Origin: Candidatus Dadabacteria bacterium
GTDB taxonomy: Bacteria > Desulfobacterota_D > UBA1144 > Nemesobacterales > CSP1-2
Direction of reading: 5' to 3'
Length of the DNA: 8,275 bases
NCBI GenBank assembly: GCA_022615255.1
Contig: JAKEHC010000086.1
Coordinates: 1 to 8,275 of the forward strand
This document shows positions 6,602 through 8,275 of the stretch, piece by piece. The position numbers were made by a program, and so were the translations under genes. How positions within the stretch are numbered: the first letter of the stretch is position 1; each line of letters begins with the position of its first letter. Under the pieces are notes generated by a model. The model was not told where the DNA came from, ran no database searches, and saw only the letters and a list, made by a program, of their open reading frames with translations.

Positions 6602-8086
6602 TCAGGGCAGTTGGGTTGATCCCATTAAGTAGCGGTCGCACTCACGTGCGGCGCCGCGTCCTTCGTTAATAGCCCACACCACCAGGCTTTGACCGCGGCG
6701 CATGTCGCCTGCGGTAAAGATGCCTTTTATGTTTGTTGCAAACCTCCCATACTCAGCCTTGGCATTTGAACGTTCGTCAAGCTCAACGCCAAGCTGAGTG
6801 AGTAGTGTATTCTCGGGGCCAAGAAAACCCAGGGCAAGGAGCACTAACTCGGCAGGCCATAGCTTCTCTGTACCCGGGATTTCCCTATAGACAGGGCGTC
6901 CGTTGTCGCCCTTATGCCATTCAATCTGCACAGTGTGCAGCTCTTTGACATTGCCCTTGTTATCTCCTACAAAACTTTTAGTCATCATAGAATATTTCCT
7001 CGGATCGCTTCCAAACACGGCGGCTGCTTCCTTTTGGCCATAGTCGAGGAAATAGACTTTAGGCCATTCAGGCCAGGGGTTTTCAGGCGCGCGCTCTCTC
7101 GGAGGCTGTGGAAGAATCTCAAACTGTGTTAGGCTCTTGCATCCCATGCGCATCGCGGTGGCAACGCAGTCTGTGCCTGTATCGCCGCCTCCAAGGACAA
7201 TCACATGTTTATCTTTAGCCGAGATGTAGTTTCCATCCTGAAGATTACTGTCAAGAAGACTCTTGATACTTTTGTGCAGAAACTCCATGGCGAAATGAAT
7301 GCCTTTAAGCTCTCGACCCGGAATAGGGAGGTCACGCGGTTTGGTGGCTCCTCCGCATAAAACCACGGCATCGAATTCCTTAATGAATTTATCGGCGGGA
7401 TAATCCTTTCCGACTTCGGTATTTGTTATGAACTTGATTCCTTCTTTAACTAAGAGGTCAATGCGGCGCTCTACTACCTTTTTGTCGAGATGTGGATTAG
7501 GGATGCCGTACATAAGCAGTCCCCCAATACGGTCATCGCGCTCAAAAGCAGTTACCGAGTGCCCTGCCTTGTTGAGCTGAGCTGCGCAAGCAAGGCCTGC
7601 GGGACCAGAGCCTACGATGGCTACTTTCTTCCCAGTGCGTTTGGCAGGCGGCTCCGGCACCACCCATCCCTCTTCAAACCCCTTGTCAATGATTGCGCAT
7701 TCTATGTTCTTAATCGTAACCGGAGGCTCGTTTATTCCGAGAACACAGGCCGCCTCACATGGCGCAGGGCAGATCCTGCCTGTGAACTCCGGGAAATTGT
7801 TGGTTTTGTGCAAACGATCGAGCGCTTCTCTCCAAAGCCCACGGTAGACCAGGTCGTTCCAGTCAGGGATAAGGTTGTTAATGGGACAGCCGGATGTCAT
7901 TCCGCTCAGCATGATTCCGGTATGGCAGAAGGGTACGCCGCAGTCCATACACCGCGCCCCCTGCACTTTTAGCTTCTTTTCAGGAAGGTGTAGGTGAAAT
8001 TCAAGCCAATCGTGAATCCGTTCGGAAGGCGGACGTTCTTCCGGAAGCTCACGAGTATATTCCATAAATCCGGTAGGCTTACCCAT
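6602..8086 (-). CDS. gltD: Glutamate synthase (NADPH) small subunit
   Basis: GltD is the FAD- and NADPH-binding beta subunit of GOGAT. It passes electrons from NADPH to the large subunit GltB, which makes two glutamates from glutamine and 2-oxoglutarate. It has 494 residues, near the usual length. The N-terminal iron-sulfur domain keeps its cysteines: C46, C49, C54, C67, then C106, C110, C114 in CPAPCEAAC. The first Rossmann motif is GSGPAG (159-164) for FAD and the second is GGGDTG (299-304) for NADPH. GIFTAGDMRRGQS (455-467) is the C-terminal FAD-contact motif. The start is good: AAGG lies eight bases before the ATG. G+C is visibly higher than in the neighbouring cassette. gltB often adjoins gltD but is absent from the 189 bases upstream in this window. 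Some stand-alone GltD-like proteins serve other oxidoreductases, so the partner is unproven. Confidence 0.95.
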   Translation of the reverse strand: MGKPTGFMEYTRELPEERPPSERIHDWLEFHLHLPEKKLKVQGARCMDCGVPFCHTGIMLSGMTSGCPINNLIPDWNDLVYRGLWREALDRLHKTNNFPEFTGRICPAPCEAACVLGINEPPVTIKNIECAIIDKGFEEGWVVPEPPAKRTGKKVAIVGSGPAGLACAAQLNKAGHSVTAFERDDRIGGLLMYGIPNPHLDKKVVERRIDLLVKEGIKFITNTEVGKDYPADKFIKEFDAVVLCGGATKPRDLPIPGRELKGIHFAMEFLHKSIKSLLDSNLQDGNYISAKDKHVIVLGGGDTGTDCVATAMRMGCKSLTQFEILPQPPRERAPENPWPEWPKVYFLDYGQKEAAAVFGSDPRKYSMMTKSFVGDNKGNVKELHTVQIEWHKGDNGRPVYREIPGTEKLWPAELVLLALGFLGPENTLLTQLGVELDERSNAKAEYGRFATNIKGIFTAGDMRRGQSLVVWAINEGRGAARECDRYLMGSTQLP

Positions 8087-8103
8087 TTTATTTACCTTAA
8101 TTT

Positions 8104-8158
8104 ATTATACCTAGTTATTAAAAAGAACATGAGGGCGGGTTTATGTCAAATCCCTCAT
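8104..8158 (-). promoter_or_regulatory. gltD upstream region: -10-like box and a hairpin
   Basis: On the minus strand a perfect TATAAT (8109-8104) lies just before the gltD ribosome binding site, and TTGACA (8149-8144) lies 34 bases further up, too far to pair with it. ATGAGGG (8129-8135) and CCCTCAT (8152-8158) form a 7-bp stem whose 16-base loop contains the TTGACA. The hairpin could hold a regulatory site, or it may be coincidence. The actual promoter is not resolved. Confidence 0.3.
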
Positions 8159-8192
8159 ACAATAGCTAACCTGTAAAATTCTTATAGCCCTA

Positions 8193-8212
8193 GCGGGGTT
8201 AGAAAACCCCGC
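8193..8212. repeat. Perfect hairpin GCGGGGTT-AGAA-AACCCCGC
   Basis: An 8-bp perfect stem with a 4-base loop lies upstream of gltD. No T-run follows on either strand, so a classic intrinsic terminator is unlikely. Its compact G+C-rich form in AT-rich surroundings resembles the other intergenic palindromes at 1856-1881 and 2036-2063, suggesting a dispersed short repeat. It could also mark the end of a gene beyond the right edge. Confidence 0.5.
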
Positions 8213-8275
8213 CTTCTATGAAAAAACAGTGCAAGTAAAATTGTAAAAATTCTAGCTCAGCCTTCTATCCGTGCC

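Noticed and set aside
7490..7972. 160-codon open frame on the plus strand
   Set aside because: It lies wholly opposite gltD, whose cysteine and nucleotide-binding motifs are intact. The frame is a reflection of gltD codon use.
8193..8212. Intrinsic terminator for an upstream gene
   Set aside because: The stem is strong, but no T-run follows on either strand.
8252..8275. Possible C-terminal tail (GTDRRLS then stop) of a gene beyond the right edge, minus strand
   Set aside because: Only seven codons are visible and they do not match a GltB C-terminus I recognise. That is too short to support a gene.
1..8275. CRISPR array, insertion sequence or rRNA
   Set aside because: No regularly spaced direct repeats, no transposase-like protein and no rRNA-like sequence are visible in the window.

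Overview
The window is bacterial. Gene spacing is tight in places, the start codons are bacterial (including TTG), and two core-metabolism proteins are clear: glutamine-dependent NAD+ synthetase (NadE) and the glutamate synthase small subunit (GltD). Nothing fixes the phylum. The two-domain NadE, the GltD type, the moderate G+C and the many small intergenic palindromes would fit an uncultivated Gram-negative lineage such as a Desulfobacterota-like group, but that is only an impression.

Layout, left to right. (1) 1-876, minus strand: the N-terminal 292 residues of a multi-pass membrane protein that runs off the left edge, possibly a GT-C-like glycosyltransferase. (2) 877-1198: an AT-rich divergent intergenic region with weak promoter-like elements. 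(3) 1199-1849, plus: a CPBP-family glutamic intramembrane protease with all three family motifs. (4) 1850-2108: a gene-free stretch dense in small palindromes. It holds two 'TAGAGA...TCTCTA' inverted repeats, three short hairpins (two with mutually complementary loops), an intrinsic terminator and a good promoter just before nadE. (5) 2109-3848, plus: nadE, complete. (6) 3849-4000: a short convergent gap. (7) 4001-6339, minus: a compact three-gene cassette, read 6339 to 4001. Its products are a 208-aa protein resembling the TIGR04255 group, a 198-aa protein of unknown function and a soluble ComEC-type metallo-beta-lactamase-fold hydrolase. Its junctions are ATGA (overlapping) and TAAATG (abutting), so the three proteins are probably made together. 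(8) 6340-6601: AT-rich intergenic sequence. (9) 6602-8086, minus: gltD, complete. (10) 8087-8275: the gltD upstream region with two more hairpins; no gltB is visible.

The housekeeping genes (nadE, gltD) and the accessory genes do not form one pathway. The cassette at 4001-6339 is visibly more AT-rich than gltD. It lies between two unrelated metabolic genes and has no obvious metabolic role. It is the best candidate here for an undescribed system, but its function cannot be read from the sequence. The second point of interest is the palindrome-rich region 1856-2063, which is either a cluster of genome-wide intergenic repeats or a structured RNA ending in a terminator.
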